Shown here one piece after another: positions 17,868 to 27,094 of a DNA stretch of 44,694 nt. The translations under genes were made by a program, and so were the position numbers. The notes under the pieces are model-generated. The model saw nothing but the letters and a program-made list of their open reading frames with translations, was not told where the DNA came from and did not search any database. Position 1 is the first letter of the stretch; every line of letters starts with the position of its first letter. Source of the stretch: Flavobacterium sp. (GTDB taxonomy: Bacteria > Bacteroidota > Bacteroidia > Flavobacteriales > Flavobacteriaceae); NCBI GenBank assembly GCA_015665265.1, contig JADFAM010000105.1:1-44694 (forward strand), in the 5' to 3' direction.

Positions 17868-17904
17868 TAAAAAAAGACTCGCACTATTGCGAATCTTTTT
17901 TTTT
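17868..17904. terminator. Bidirectional intrinsic terminator after the TonB receptor
   Basis: A run of A, then AGA-C-TCGCA, a CTAT loop, TGCGA-A-TCT and a run of T form a hairpin with one C/A mismatch and T-tracts in both directions. It separates the plus-strand receptor gene from the convergent 57-residue minus-strand gene. Confidence 0.8.
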
Positions 17905-17921
17905 ATTATTTATAAATAAAA

Positions 17922-18095
17922 CTACTTTCCTTCAGCAGCTTTTTTTGCTTCTCTTTTTAATTTGAAATTTTCCCAGATAGTCCCTCCTAACCAGTAAGGA
18001 ACAACAAAAGTTAATAGAAATATCAACAACCAAAAACCAGTTGTAAAAATAAACATAAATAAAACAAATCCTGAGAACTGAGAAAAATCTAACAT
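17922..18095 (-). CDS. Small membrane protein, 57 residues, unknown function
   Basis: Translation of the minus strand from the ATG at 18095 to the TAG at 17922 gives a 57-residue protein: a short polar start (MLDFSQFSG), a strongly hydrophobic segment at about 10-36 (one long or two short helices), a WLGGTIWENFKLKREAKKAA stretch and a charged tail. The amphipathic, Lys-rich end is likely cytoplasmic. Its ORF is uninterrupted, with a TAnnTTTG box (18127-18120) 25 bp before the ATG and the bidirectional terminator just after the stop, so it has its own transcription unit. No function is recognised; single-helix small proteins of this size often modulate membrane complexes. Confidence 0.72.
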   Translation of the reverse strand: MLDFSQFSGFVLFMFIFTTGFWLLIFLLTFVVPYWLGGTIWENFKLKREAKKAAEGK

Positions 18096-18217
18096 TTAAA
18101 ATATCTTTAACTTAAGTTGCAAAAATAATAGATAATTTTTATTGATACTAACATTTAGTTAAATATTTACAGAAGAAAATACTCACAAATGTTACTAACT
18201 GATTGTTGTGGATTTTG

Positions 18218-18225
18218 TAATTTTG
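18218..18225 (+). promoter_or_regulatory. fumC -7 box
   Basis: TAATTTTG exactly matches TAnnTTTG and ends 25 bases before the fumC ATG. Nearby TTG triplets are only 9-12 bases upstream, so a canonical -33 element is not seen. Confidence 0.45.
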
Positions 18226-18250
18226 TAATATCATTGAAAATGCACTAATC

Positions 18251-19648
18251 ATGAAATTTAGAATAGAAAAAGATACCATGGGTTCAGTTGAAGTTCCTGC
18301 TGATAAATATTGGGGAGCACAAACCGAAAGATCTAGAAATAATTTTAAAATTGGTTCAGCTGCTTCAATGCCTCTAGAAATAGTTTATGGTTTTGCTTAT
18401 CTCAAAAAAGCTGCAGCTTTTACAAATGCTGAATTAGGTGTTCTAGAAATAGAAAAGCGTGATTTAATAGCGACGGTGTGTGATGAGATTTTAGCTGGTA
18501 AGTTAGACGATCAGTTTCCTTTAGTAATATGGCAAACAGGTTCAGGAACTCAATCTAACATGAATGTAAATGAAGTAATTGCAAATAGAGCCCATGAAAT
18601 TGCTGGAAAAATAATTGGAGAGGGAGAAAAAACTATTCAACCAAATGATGATGTAAATAAATCTCAATCATCAAACGATACATTTCCAACAGGGATGCAT
18701 ATCGCATGTTATAAAAAAATTGTAGAAACCACGATCCCTGGAATTGAACAACTAAGAAATACTCTTCAAAATAAATCTGAAGATTTTAAAGATGTTGTTA
18801 AAATTGGTCGTACTCATTTAATGGATGCCACTCCCCTAACCTTGGGACAAGAATTTTCTGGATATGTTGCTCAATTAAATTTTGCTTTAAAAGCATTGCG
18901 CAATTCTTTGGAACACTTAAGTCAATTAGCTTTGGGAGGAACTGCTGTAGGAACTGGATTAAATACACCAAAAGGATATGATGTTTTAGTAGCCAAGTAC
19001 ATTTCAGAATTCACAGAAATGCCATTTATAACTGCTAAAAATAAATTTGAAGCACTTGCTGCACATGACGCATTAGTAGAAACACACGGTGCTTTAAAAC
19101 AAGTAGCTGTTTCTTTAAATAAAATTGCAAATGATATTCGTATGATGGCCTCTGGGCCAAGATCTGGAATTGGGGAAATTATCATACCAGCTAACGAACC
19201 CGGAAGTTCTATTATGCCAGGAAAAGTAAATCCTACACAAGCAGAAGCCATTACTATGGTTTGTGCGCAAGTTATGGGGAATGATGTTGCTGTAACTATC
19301 GGTGGAACTCAAGGTCATTATGAATTAAATGTTTTTAAACCTATGATGGCTGCTAATGTGATACAATCAGCTCAGCTAATTGGAGATGCTTGCGTATCTT
19401 TTGATGTAAATTGTGTTTCTGGAATTGAACCAAATTATTCAAGAATTAATGAATTATTGAATAATTCGTTAATGCTTGTCACTGCTTTAAATACCAAGAT
19501 TGGCTATTATAAAGCCGCTGAAATTGCAAATACCGCTCATACTAATGGCACTACTTTAAAAGAAGAAGCAGTCCGTTTAGGTTATGTTACTGAAGAACAA
19601 TACGAAGAATGGGTTAAGCCCGAAGATATGACAGGTAGTCTAAAATAA
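18251..19648 (+). CDS. fumC: Class II fumarate hydratase
   Basis: A 465-residue, iron-independent fumarase of the aspartase/fumarase superfamily, interconverting fumarate and malate in the TCA cycle in the cytoplasm. Signature segments: [14 protein letters not shown] (about 96-109), SSNDTFPT (140-147), H189 in [11 protein letters not shown] as the active-site His, and the mobile-loop superfamily signature [11 protein letters not shown] (318-328) holding the catalytic Ser. Length is typical of the class. It stands alone, with 136 bp before hutI, and has a -7 box upstream. Confidence 0.96.
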   Translation: MKFRIEKDTMGSVEVPADKYWGAQTERSRNNFKIGSAASMPLEIVYGFAYLKKAAAFTNAELGVLEIEKRDLIATVCDEILAGKLDDQFPLVIWQTGSGTQSNMNVNEVIANRAHEIAGKIIGEGEKTIQPNDDVNKSQSSNDTFPTGMHIACYKKIVETTIPGIEQLRNTLQNKSEDFKDVVKIGRTHLMDATPLTLGQEFSGYVAQLNFALKALRNSLEHLSQLALGGTAVGTGLNTPKGYDVLVAKYISEFTEMPFITAKNKFEALAAHDALVETHGALKQVAVSLNKIANDIRMMASGPRSGIGEIIIPANEPGSSIMPGKVNPTQAEAITMVCAQVMGNDVAVTIGGTQGHYELNVFKPMMAANVIQSAQLIGDACVSFDVNCVSGIEPNYSRINELLNNSLMLVTALNTKIGYYKAAEIANTAHTNGTTLKEEAVRLGYVTEEQYEEWVKPEDMTGSLK

Positions 19649-19754
19649 TGGTCATTCCTTAAAATTTTTAAATTAAACGAAATCTAACCTTCTTTTTCTT
19701 AGATTGTATTTTCTTAATTCACTCATAACAACAAAGTGTTTTCTTTTTTTAATG

Positions 19755-19762
19755 TAAGTTTG
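19755..19762 (+). promoter_or_regulatory. hutI -7 box
   Basis: TAAGTTTG matches TAnnTTTG exactly and ends 22 bases before the hutI ATG. No TTG lies at the right upstream distance. Confidence 0.4.
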
Positions 19763-19784
19763 TTTACTTTAAGTTATCTGCCAT

Positions 19785-21020
19785 ATGACAACTTTATTTA
19801 TAAATATTAAAGAACTTATTCAAGTAAGAGAACTATCTGAAGATAAAGTTTATGGAAAAGACATGGGTATTTTACCCATCATAAAGAATGCTTTTATGTT
19901 GATTAAAGGCCATACCATCATCGACTTTGGTTCTATGGATAATCTAAGTTTAAAAAAAACAGATAAAGTGGTTGATCTCACCGGAAAATTAGTTTTACCC
20001 ACTTGGTGTGATAGTCATACCCATATAGTGTATGCAGATTCTAGAGAAGATGAATTTGTTGACAGAATAAAAGGATTATCATATCATGAAATAGCCGAAA
20101 AAGGAGGAGGAATTTTAAACTCAGCAAAAAAACTTCAAGATAAAACAGAAGACCAACTTTACAAAGATGCAGTTACAAGGATAGAAGAAATAATTAAATC
20201 TGGTACGGGTGCATTAGAAATTAAATCTGGTTATGGGTTAACTCTAGATAGTGAACTAAAAATGCTTCAAGTAATTAAAAAATTAAAGGAAACATTTCCA
20301 ATTCCAATCAAAGCTACTTTTTTGGGAGCTCACGCCATCCCCTCAAAATATAAAGAAAATAGAGAGGAATATATAGAGTTAATTATTAATAATATAATTC
20401 CAGAAGTAGCCTCTCAAAAATTAGCTGATTACATAGATGTTTTTTGTGAAAAAGGCTATTTTTCAGCTGAAGAAACTGATTGTATTTTAAAAGCTGGTGC
20501 AATACATGGTTTAATTCCTAAAATTCATGTAAATCAGTTTAATTCAGTAGGTGGTGTAAAAGTTGGTGTTAATAATAATGCCTTATCTGTAGATCATTTA
20601 GAAGTTTTAACAGATGAAGACCTAAGCATATTATCAAAATCAGATACAATGCCAGTTGCACTGCCGTCGTGTTCATTTTTTTTAGGAATTCCATACACAA
20701 ATGCTAGAAAAATTATTGATTCAAATGTTCCTTTGGCTCTAGCAACAGATTTCAATCCTGGATCCACTCCATCTGGCAATATGAATTTTGTAGTTTCTTT
20801 AGCTTGTATAAAATTGAAAATGACACCGGAGGAGGCCATTAATGCAGCTACAATGAATGCCGCTTATGCTCTAAATTTATCTGAAAAAATTGGAAGTATA
20901 ACCAGAGGAAAACTTGCTAATTTCATGATTACAAAATCCATTAAATCTTATAACTTCTTACCCTATAATTTTGGAAGTAATTCTATTGAGAGAATTTATT
21001 TAAATGGAATTGAATATTAG
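19785..21020 (+). CDS. hutI: Imidazolonepropionase
   Basis: A 411-residue amidohydrolase-fold enzyme that opens 4-imidazolone-5-propionate to N-formimino-L-glutamate, the third step of histidine degradation. The metal-binding CDSHTH segment (H78, H80) and its SREDEF continuation, KSGYGL, the HVNQFN motif, SVDHLE and ATDFNPGSTPSGNM are all in order, as expected for HutI. Length is normal. No other hut gene is nearby; it lies between fumC and a methyltransferase gene. An AT-rich hairpin with a 16-bp palindrome core follows the stop. Confidence 0.95.
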   Translation: MTTLFINIKELIQVRELSEDKVYGKDMGILPIIKNAFMLIKGHTIIDFGSMDNLSLKKTDKVVDLTGKLVLPTWCDSHTHIVYADSREDEFVDRIKGLSYHEIAEKGGGILNSAKKLQDKTEDQLYKDAVTRIEEIIKSGTGALEIKSGYGLTLDSELKMLQVIKKLKETFPIPIKATFLGAHAIPSKYKENREEYIELIINNIIPEVASQKLADYIDVFCEKGYFSAEETDCILKAGAIHGLIPKIHVNQFNSVGGVKVGVNNNALSVDHLEVLTDEDLSILSKSDTMPVALPSCSFFLGIPYTNARKIIDSNVPLALATDFNPGSTPSGNMNFVVSLACIKLKMTPEEAINAATMNAAYALNLSEKIGSITRGKLANFMITKSIKSYNFLPYNFGSNSIERIYLNGIEY

Positions 21021-21034
21021 TATCTAGAGTTATT

Positions 21035-21071
21035 ATTGTATTAGGTTTAATTAAACCTTGTCTACAATTTT
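21035..21071. terminator. Palindromic hairpin after hutI, probable terminator
   Basis: The perfect 16-bp palindrome AGGTTTAATTAAACCT (21043-21058) is nested inside a second inverted repeat, ATTGTA (21035-21040) and TACAAT (21063-21068), with TTT after it. As RNA this gives a two-part stem with a short T tail. It may terminate hutI, or the palindrome could bind a dimeric regulator of the downstream methyltransferase/pduO pair. Confidence 0.45.
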
Positions 21072-21152
21072 AAAGCTAATTATATAACAGATATTATAAC
21101 TTAAAAATTAATAAATATTCTATTAATTTCGTTATTCAAAACCCAAAATAAG

Positions 21153-21929
21153 TTGTTTTTTAGAATTAAATCCTTCATTTGCTTTGTAATTAAATCAAAA
21201 AATAAACATGGAGTGCATTCTCCTTTTGTATTTGATTTAGTAACCAAGTGCCTACATAAAAAAATCTCAACAAATTATAACCATTTATTTTTGGATTATA
21301 AAAAAGAGCTTTTCAAAAATACCTCTACGATTAATGTTACAGACTATGGAGCTGGATCTAAAGTATTTTCATCCAACAAGAGACCAATATCCAAAATTGC
21401 TAAAAATGCCGGAATCTCTAATAAAAGAGCAAAATTATTAATGAATTTAATGCAATACTATAAACCAACCTCTGTTTTAGAAATAGGAACTTCATTGGGT
21501 TTAAGTACTGCTGCATTATCAATTTCTTTACCAAATTCGTCAATAACAACGTTAGAGGGATGCAAAGAGACAGCAAATATAGCCCAGAACTTATTTAATA
21601 AATACCAATTCAAAAACACCAAACTAATCATTGGAAATTTTAAAGAAACTCTTGCAAAACAACTAAATAAGAATACTTTTGATTTTATTTTTTTTGATGG
21701 AAATCATACAAAAAAAGCAACTCTAGATTATTTCAAACAAAGTTTATCTTCTATTCATAATGATTCATTTTTTTTATTTGATGATATTTATTGGAATTAC
21801 GAAATGAAACAGGCTTGGGAAGAAATTAAGAAACATCCTTCAGTTACTATAACAGTTGACACTTATCAATGGGGTATCGTATTCTTCAGAAAAGAACAAC
21901 AAAAAGAGCATTTTACAATCAGAATTTAA
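21153..21929 (+). CDS. Class I SAM-dependent methyltransferase
   Basis: A 258-residue protein. The N-terminal KNKHGVHSPFVFDLV block is characteristic of a Bacteroidota methyltransferase group. The Rossmann SAM-binding motif follows: motif I VLEIGTSLGLSTAALS (about 110-125), the acidic loop ending beta-2 (TTLEG, near 135) and the DFIFFDGNHTKKATLDY block (about 180). The methyl acceptor is unknown; related proteins are annotated O-methyltransferase by similarity. The start is TTG: the conserved HGVHSPF lies before any internal Met, and no upstream ATG is in frame. The cobalamin adenosyltransferase gene begins 17 bp after its stop, so they probably share a transcript. Confidence 0.85.
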   Translation: MFFRIKSFICFVIKSKNKHGVHSPFVFDLVTKCLHKKISTNYNHLFLDYKKELFKNTSTINVTDYGAGSKVFSSNKRPISKIAKNAGISNKRAKLLMNLMQYYKPTSVLEIGTSLGLSTAALSISLPNSSITTLEGCKETANIAQNLFNKYQFKNTKLIIGNFKETLAKQLNKNTFDFIFFDGNHTKKATLDYFKQSLSSIHNDSFFLFDDIYWNYEMKQAWEEIKKHPSVTITVDTYQWGIVFFRKEQQKEHFTIRI

Positions 21930-21946
21930 AATCATAAATTTACACT

Positions 21947-22519
21947 ATGAAGATTTACACAAAAACCGGAGACAAAGGTACTACTGGATTAATTGGCGGC
22001 TCAAGAGTATCAAAAGATCATCTAAGGATAGAGTCTTATGGAACAGTAGATGAACTAAACTCATACATAGGTTTGATCAAAGATCAGGCTATAGACAACC
22101 ATTTAAAAGAGGTGCTTATTAGAATACAACATGATCTTTTTACTTTGGGTTCTATGTTGGCTACACCAACCAACAAACAGACTCTTAAAAATGGGGAACA
22201 ACGTTTAAATATTCCTGAAGTAGATACCAAATCTGTTAATAATTTAGAAAAGGAAATAGATAAAATGAATTCAACGCTTCCTAAAATGACTCATTTTATT
22301 CTTCCTGGTGGCCATACAACGGTGTCATTTTGTCATATAGCTAGATGTGTGTGTAGAAGAGCAGAACGATTATCAGTTTCATTACATGAACAAGAGGGAG
22401 TAAATCCAATTACTTTAACATATTTAAACAGACTATCTGACTTTCTTTTTATGCTGGCACGGAAGTTGTCTCAAGACTTATCAGTTCAGGAAGTTAAGTG
22501 GATTCCTGAAAAATTATAA
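21947..22519 (+). CDS. Cob(I)alamin adenosyltransferase, PduO type
   Basis: A 190-residue protein that transfers the adenosyl group of ATP to cob(I)alamin, making adenosylcobalamin. The N-terminal YTKTGDKGTTGL block binds the ATP phosphates, SYGTVDELNSYIG follows, and the C-terminal FILPGGHTTVSFCHIARCVCRRAER segment (about 113-138) carries the family's conserved Arg and Glu. Length is typical of PduO/MMAB enzymes. Adenosylcobalamin is the ligand of CarH-type photoreceptors, and one lies about 18 kb away in this window, so this enzyme could supply its cofactor as well as that of any B12-dependent mutase. The regulator link is inferred. Confidence 0.93.
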   Translation: MKIYTKTGDKGTTGLIGGSRVSKDHLRIESYGTVDELNSYIGLIKDQAIDNHLKEVLIRIQHDLFTLGSMLATPTNKQTLKNGEQRLNIPEVDTKSVNNLEKEIDKMNSTLPKMTHFILPGGHTTVSFCHIARCVCRRAERLSVSLHEQEGVNPITLTYLNRLSDFLFMLARKLSQDLSVQEVKWIPEKL

Positions 22520-22558
22520 CTAAGTTCTTTTTTTATTGATATATATTTCAAAAAAAAC

Positions 22559-22588
22559 TTGATTTTTTCAGTAAAAAAATTATTTTTG
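22559..22588 (+). promoter_or_regulatory. Promoter of the DUF2795 gene (TTG-N19-TAnnTTTG)
   Basis: TTG at 22559-22561, a 19-base spacer and TATTTTTG at 22581-22588 match the Bacteroidota consensus in sequence and spacing. The start codon is at 22611. Confidence 0.6.
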
Positions 22589-22610
22589 CAGAAAATTAAA
22601 TCCATTAGAA

Positions 22611-22832
22611 ATGTATTGGACTTTAGAATTAGCATCTTATTTAGCAGATGCACCATGGCCAGCAACAAAAGATGAATTGGTAGATTACGCAATCAGAACA
22701 GGGGCACCCTTAGAAGTAGCAGAAAATTTACAGGAAATTGAAGATGAAGGAGATTCTTACGACTCCATAATAGAAATCTGGCCAGATTATCCTACCGAAG
22801 AAGATTATCTTTGGAATGAGGATGAATATTAA
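22611..22832 (+). CDS. DUF2795 domain protein
   Basis: A 73-residue acidic, soluble protein. WTLELASYLADAPWPATKDELVDYAIRTGAP matches the DUF2795 fold (a small helical domain), and the C-terminal third (DEGDSYDSIIEIWPDYPTEEDYLW) is strongly acidic with aromatic residues, common in Bacteroidota members. Function is not established. It has its own promoter and a terminator after it, so it is a single-gene unit just upstream of secA. Confidence 0.88.
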   Translation: MYWTLELASYLADAPWPATKDELVDYAIRTGAPLEVAENLQEIEDEGDSYDSIIEIWPDYPTEEDYLWNEDEY

Positions 22833-22852
22833 AACACAAACCAAACAAAAAA

Positions 22853-22881
22853 TAAAAAGTCTCTATTGAGGCTTTTTTTTT
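22853..22881 (+). terminator. Intrinsic terminator after DUF2795 gene
   Basis: AGTCTC-TATT-GAGGCT forms a six-pair stem (one T-G wobble), flanked by an A run and followed by about nine T. It separates the small gene from secA. Confidence 0.8.
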
Positions 22882-22943
22882 GTTTATTTTTATAGTCTCA
22901 TATCTATATCAAAATAGAAAAGAAATAAAATACAGCTTAAAGA

Positions 22944-25900
22944 ATGAGTATCCTAAATTCAGTAATTAAAATATTTGTTGGAGACAAACAGCAAAAAGAT
23001 CTTAAAATACTTCGACCGATTGTAGAAAAAGTTTCTGCTTTCGAAACCTCTTTATCTTCAATATCTAATGATGAATTAAGAGGTAAGACAATTGAATTCA
23101 AGCAAAAAATTGCTGAAGGTATAAAAGTTTTTAATGATAAAATTACTGCTTTAGAAAAAGAAGCAAAAGAAGTTGGAATAGAAAGACAGCAAGAAATTTT
23201 TTCTGAAATAGATACTCTAAAGAATGATTCGTATGATATTTCTGAAAGTATTCTAAATGAACTTATGCCAGAAGCTTTTGCTGTGGTAAAAGAAACTGCA
23301 ACACGTTTTGTAAATAATGATGAAGTTGAAGTTACTGCCACTCCTTTTGATAGAGAACTCTCTTCTACAAGAGAACATATTGTTTTAGATGGTGATAAAG
23401 CCTTTTGGCAGAACTCATGGGATGCCGCAGGAAAACCAGTTACTTGGGATATGATCCACTATAACGTTCAATTAATTGGGGGCTCTGTTCTTCATCAAGG
23501 AAAGATTGCAGAAATGATGACTGGAGAAGGAAAAACATTAGTATCTACACTCCCAGTATATTTAAATGCATTAACGGGTAACGGTGTTCATGTTGTAACC
23601 GTAAATGACTATCTGGCAAAAAGAGATAGAGCTTGGATGGCACCTATGTTTGAATTCCATGGATTAAGTACAGATTGTATAGATTTTCATCAACCAAATT
23701 CTGAAGAAAGAAGAAAAGCTTACAATGCAGATATTACTTATGGTACAAATAATGAATTTGGATTTGATTATTTAAGAGATAATATGGCTAGTTCTAAAGA
23801 AGATCTAGTTCAAAGAGCTCCAAACTATGCAATTATTGATGAAGTAGATTCTGTTTTAATTGATGATGCAAGAACTCCTCTAATTATCTCTGGACCAGTT
23901 CCACAAGGTGATAGACACGAGTTTAATGAATTAAAACCCTTGGTTAGCGATTTAGTTTCAAAGCAAAACAAGTATTTAATTGGAGTACTTGCAGAAGCTA
24001 AAAAATTAATTACTGATGGAAATACTAAAGATGGAGGATTTTTATTATTAAGAGTTTACAGAGGAATCCCTAAAAATAAAGCACTTATAAAGTTTTTATC
24101 TCAAGAGGGGGTAAAACAACTATTACAAAAAACAGAAAATACCTACATGGCAGATAACAACAAACTGATGCCAGAAGTAGATGAAGAATTATGGTATGTT
24201 ATAGAAGAAAAGAATAATTCTATTGATTTATCAGATAAAGGTATCGCTGCACTTTCTACGAATACTAGTGACGAAGATTTCTTTGTATTACCAGATCTTG
24301 GAGTTAAAATTGGCGACATAGATGCTTCTGAAGAAACCTCAGAAAAGAAGGCTGAACTAAAAGAAAAACTATACAAAGACTTTAGCATTAAAAGTGAGCG
24401 TATTCACACAATGAATCAGTTGTTAAAGGCTTATAGTTTATTTGAAAAGGATGTTGAATATGTAGTAGTCGAAAACAAAGTAATGATTGTTGATGAGCAA
24501 ACCGGACGTATTATGGATGGTAGACGCTACTCAGATGGATTACATCAAGCTATTGAGGCTAAGGAAAATGTAAAAATTGAAGATGCTACCCAAACATTTG
24601 CCACAGTTACTTTACAAAACTATTTCAGGATGTATCGAAAGTTATCTGGTATGACAGGTACTGCCATTACTGAAGCCGGTGAATTATGGGAAATTTATAA
24701 ATTAGATGTAGTTGAAATCCCTACCAACAAACCTCTACTAAGAGATGACAAACAAGATTATATTTACAAAACTACTCGTGAAAAATACAATGCAGTAATT
24801 GAAGATGTTGTTCAACTAGTAAATCAAGGAAGACCAGTATTGGTAGGTACAACATCTGTTGAAATTTCTGAATTACTAGGTAGAATGTTACAAATGCGTA
24901 AGATTAAACACAATATTCTTAATGCAAAATTACATAAACGTGAAGCAGATGTTGTTGCAGAGGCAGGTAATCCAGGTGTAGTAACAATAGCTACTAATAT
25001 GGCAGGACGTGGAACAGATATTAAATTATCTGATCAAGTAAAAGATGCTGGAGGTTTAGCTATTATTGGTACAGAAAGACACGATTCTAGGCGTGTGGAT
25101 AGACAATTACGAGGAAGAGCTGGTCGTCAGGGTGATGTTGGTTCTTCTCAATTTTATGTTGCTCTAGATGACAATTTAATGCGTTTGTTTGGATCTGAAA
25201 GAATTGCTAAAATGATGGATAGAATGGGATTAAAAGAAGGTGAAGTAATTCAGCATTCTATGATTTCTAAATCTATTGAAAGAGCGCAGAAAAAAGTTGA
25301 AGAAAATAACTTTGGTATTCGAAAAAGATTGTTGGAATATGATGATATCATGAACGCCCAAAGAGAATTTGTTTATCTAAGAAGAAGACATGCATTAGAT
25401 GGAGATCGCTTACAGATAGATATTTCAAATATGATTTTTGAAACATGTGAAACCATTATAAATCAAAATAAAGCAGCAAAAGATTTTCAAAATTTTGAAT
25501 TTGAATTAATTAGATTTACATCCATAACCTCTCCGTTTAATGAGGATGAATTTAATTCATTAAGTGAAACAGAATTAACTGACAGGCTTTATGATATAGT
25601 AACCAAACATTATAAAGAGAAAGTTGAAAGAAATGCACTTCTAACCTATCCAGTAATCAAAAATGTATATGAAAATGAAGGTGATAGATATGAACGGATT
25701 GTAGTTCCCTTCTCAGATGGTATTAAAACACTTCAAGTAGTTACAAACTTAAAAGATGCATACGAAACAAAAGGGAAGTCTTTAGCTACAGATTTTGAAA
25801 AAAATATTACACTCGCTATTATTGATGAAAACTGGAAAGATCACCTACGTCAAATGGATGATTTAAAACAATCAGTTCAAAATGCGTCATACGAACAAAA

Positions 25901-26285
25901 AGATCCTTTATTAATTTACAAGTTTGAAGCTTTTGAATTATTTAAAGTAACCATTGATAAGATAAATCGTGAGGTTCTGTCTTTCTTGTTTAAGGGAGAG
26001 TTACCAAATCAAGCAAACGATCAAATTTCTGAAGAACGAAAGAAAACAAGACAAAAATTAAACTTGAGCAAAGCTGATGTTCAAAACACTACAGAACAAG
26101 CCATAAGCAATTCAAGACAGCAACAAACTGAGCCTATTGAAACCATTGTAAGAGAACAACCTAAAATAGGTAGAAATGAACGTGTTACTATTAAAAATGT
26201 GATGAGTGGTCAGGAAAAAGTAGTTAAATTCAAACAAGCTATTCCTTTAATTGAAAGAGGAGAATGGGTATTAGTTAAAAATTAA
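22944..26285 (+). CDS. secA: Preprotein translocase ATPase SecA
   Basis: A 1113-residue motor ATPase that drives Sec-dependent export through SecYEG. Walker A is M-TGEGKT (192-198), the DEAD-like DEVDSVLID is at 299-307, and the second helicase half has ATNMAGRGTDI and RVDRQLRGRAGRQGD. Compared with the roughly 900-residue E. coli protein it has about 90 extra residues before Walker A and another insertion at about 330-470, as is common in this phylum. The C-terminus ends in GEWVLVKN with no CxCxSGxxxxxxCC/H zinc motif, so SecB/phospholipid docking by that element is absent. The nearest upstream unit is the terminated DUF2795 gene. Confidence 0.97.
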   Translation: MSILNSVIKIFVGDKQQKDLKILRPIVEKVSAFETSLSSISNDELRGKTIEFKQKIAEGIKVFNDKITALEKEAKEVGIERQQEIFSEIDTLKNDSYDISESILNELMPEAFAVVKETATRFVNNDEVEVTATPFDRELSSTREHIVLDGDKAFWQNSWDAAGKPVTWDMIHYNVQLIGGSVLHQGKIAEMMTGEGKTLVSTLPVYLNALTGNGVHVVTVNDYLAKRDRAWMAPMFEFHGLSTDCIDFHQPNSEERRKAYNADITYGTNNEFGFDYLRDNMASSKEDLVQRAPNYAIIDEVDSVLIDDARTPLIISGPVPQGDRHEFNELKPLVSDLVSKQNKYLIGVLAEAKKLITDGNTKDGGFLLLRVYRGIPKNKALIKFLSQEGVKQLLQKTENTYMADNNKLMPEVDEELWYVIEEKNNSIDLSDKGIAALSTNTSDEDFFVLPDLGVKIGDIDASEETSEKKAELKEKLYKDFSIKSERIHTMNQLLKAYSLFEKDVEYVVVENKVMIVDEQTGRIMDGRRYSDGLHQAIEAKENVKIEDATQTFATVTLQNYFRMYRKLSGMTGTAITEAGELWEIYKLDVVEIPTNKPLLRDDKQDYIYKTTREKYNAVIEDVVQLVNQGRPVLVGTTSVEISELLGRMLQMRKIKHNILNAKLHKREADVVAEAGNPGVVTIATNMAGRGTDIKLSDQVKDAGGLAIIGTERHDSRRVDRQLRGRAGRQGDVGSSQFYVALDDNLMRLFGSERIAKMMDRMGLKEGEVIQHSMISKSIERAQKKVEENNFGIRKRLLEYDDIMNAQREFVYLRRRHALDGDRLQIDISNMIFETCETIINQNKAAKDFQNFEFELIRFTSITSPFNEDEFNSLSETELTDRLYDIVTKHYKEKVERNALLTYPVIKNVYENEGDRYERIVVPFSDGIKTLQVVTNLKDAYETKGKSLATDFEKNITLAIIDENWKDHLRQMDDLKQSVQNASYEQKDPLLIYKFEAFELFKVTIDKINREVLSFLFKGELPNQANDQISEERKKTRQKLNLSKADVQNTTEQAISNSRQQQTEPIETIVREQPKIGRNERVTIKNVMSGQEKVVKFKQAIPLIERGEWVLVKN

Positions 26286-26303
26286 AAATATATCAGTTAA
26301 CCA

Positions 26304-26339
26304 TAAAAAAAGCCACTTTTATAAAGGTGGCTTTTTTTT
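26304..26339. terminator. Bidirectional terminator between secA and folE
   Basis: A run of A, GCCAC-TTT, a short loop, AAAG-GTGGC and a run of T form a hairpin with one bulge and T-tracts on both strands. It ends the convergent secA and folE genes. Confidence 0.85.
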
Positions 26340-26356
26340 ATTTAATTGAACTTAAT

Positions 26357-27037
26357 CTATAACCCTTGAAAGTCAGAATCCATTTTTAAATAATCTAAAA
26401 ATTCATGTTTTGTTTCTTTTTCTTTAAATTTTCCACCAAATTCTGCGGTTACGGTACTGCTTTCAATATCTTTTATCCCTCTGGAATTAACACATAAATG
26501 TTTAGCATCAATAACGCAAGCAACATCATCTGTTCCTAAAGCTTCCTGCATCGCTTGAACAACTTGCATCGTTAGGCGTTCTTGAACTTGAGGTCTTTTA
26601 GCAAAATATTCTACAATACGATTCATTTTAGAGAGTCCTATAACTTTTCCATCTGAAATATATGCAACATGAGCTCTTCCAACTATGGGAAGTAAATGGT
26701 GTTCACAGGTAGAATATACAATAATGTTCTTCTCTACTAACATCTCACCATAATTGTAATTATTTTCAAATGTAGAGGCTATTGGCTTGTTAGCTGGGTT
26801 TAAACCCTTAAACAACTCATTAACAAAAGATTTAGCTACTCTTTTTGGAGTACCTTTAAGGCTATCGTCCTCTAAATCCATTCCCAAAGTGATTAAAATA
26901 TCTTTAACACTTTCTTGAATTCTTTCTATTTTTTCAGCATCTGAAATATCAAATGCATCGGGGCGTAAAGGAGTCTTTGCTGAAGTTCCAACATGGTTGT
27001 CTCCTATCTCCTCTATTCTATCATCATTTATTTTCAT
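26357..27037 (-). CDS. folE: GTP cyclohydrolase I
   Basis: A 226-residue enzyme making 7,8-dihydroneopterin triphosphate from GTP, the first step of folate synthesis. Zinc ligands are C111 and H114 (STCEHHLLP, with H113) and C182 (KHLCVNSRG, H180). QERLTMQV and SRGIKD, which contact GTP, are present. The N-terminal 35 residues are poorly conserved and acidic. A -7 box lies 32-39 bp upstream of the ATG (27076-27069), so it may be transcribed separately from hisS, 57 bp away. Confidence 0.96.
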   Translation of the reverse strand: MKINDDRIEEIGDNHVGTSAKTPLRPDAFDISDAEKIERIQESVKDILITLGMDLEDDSLKGTPKRVAKSFVNELFKGLNPANKPIASTFENNYNYGEMLVEKNIIVYSTCEHHLLPIVGRAHVAYISDGKVIGLSKMNRIVEYFAKRPQVQERLTMQVVQAMQEALGTDDVACVIDAKHLCVNSRGIKDIESSTVTAEFGGKFKEKETKHEFLDYLKMDSDFQGL

Positions 27038-27068
27038 CAGTTTATTTCTGAATATTAAAATTAGTTTG

Positions 27069-27076
27069 CAAATTTA
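27069..27076 (-). promoter_or_regulatory. folE -7 box
   Basis: On the minus strand TAAATTTG matches TAnnTTTG; the G is 31 bases before the folE start codon. It sits in the 57-bp gap after hisS, so folE can be expressed independently. No clear -33 TTG. Confidence 0.45.
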
Positions 27077-27094
27077 CGACATAAAGTAATATGT

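Noticed and set aside
21021..21152. Cobalamin riboswitch before the methyltransferase/pduO pair
   Set aside because: No B12-box or conserved helical core was seen; the region shows only the palindrome.
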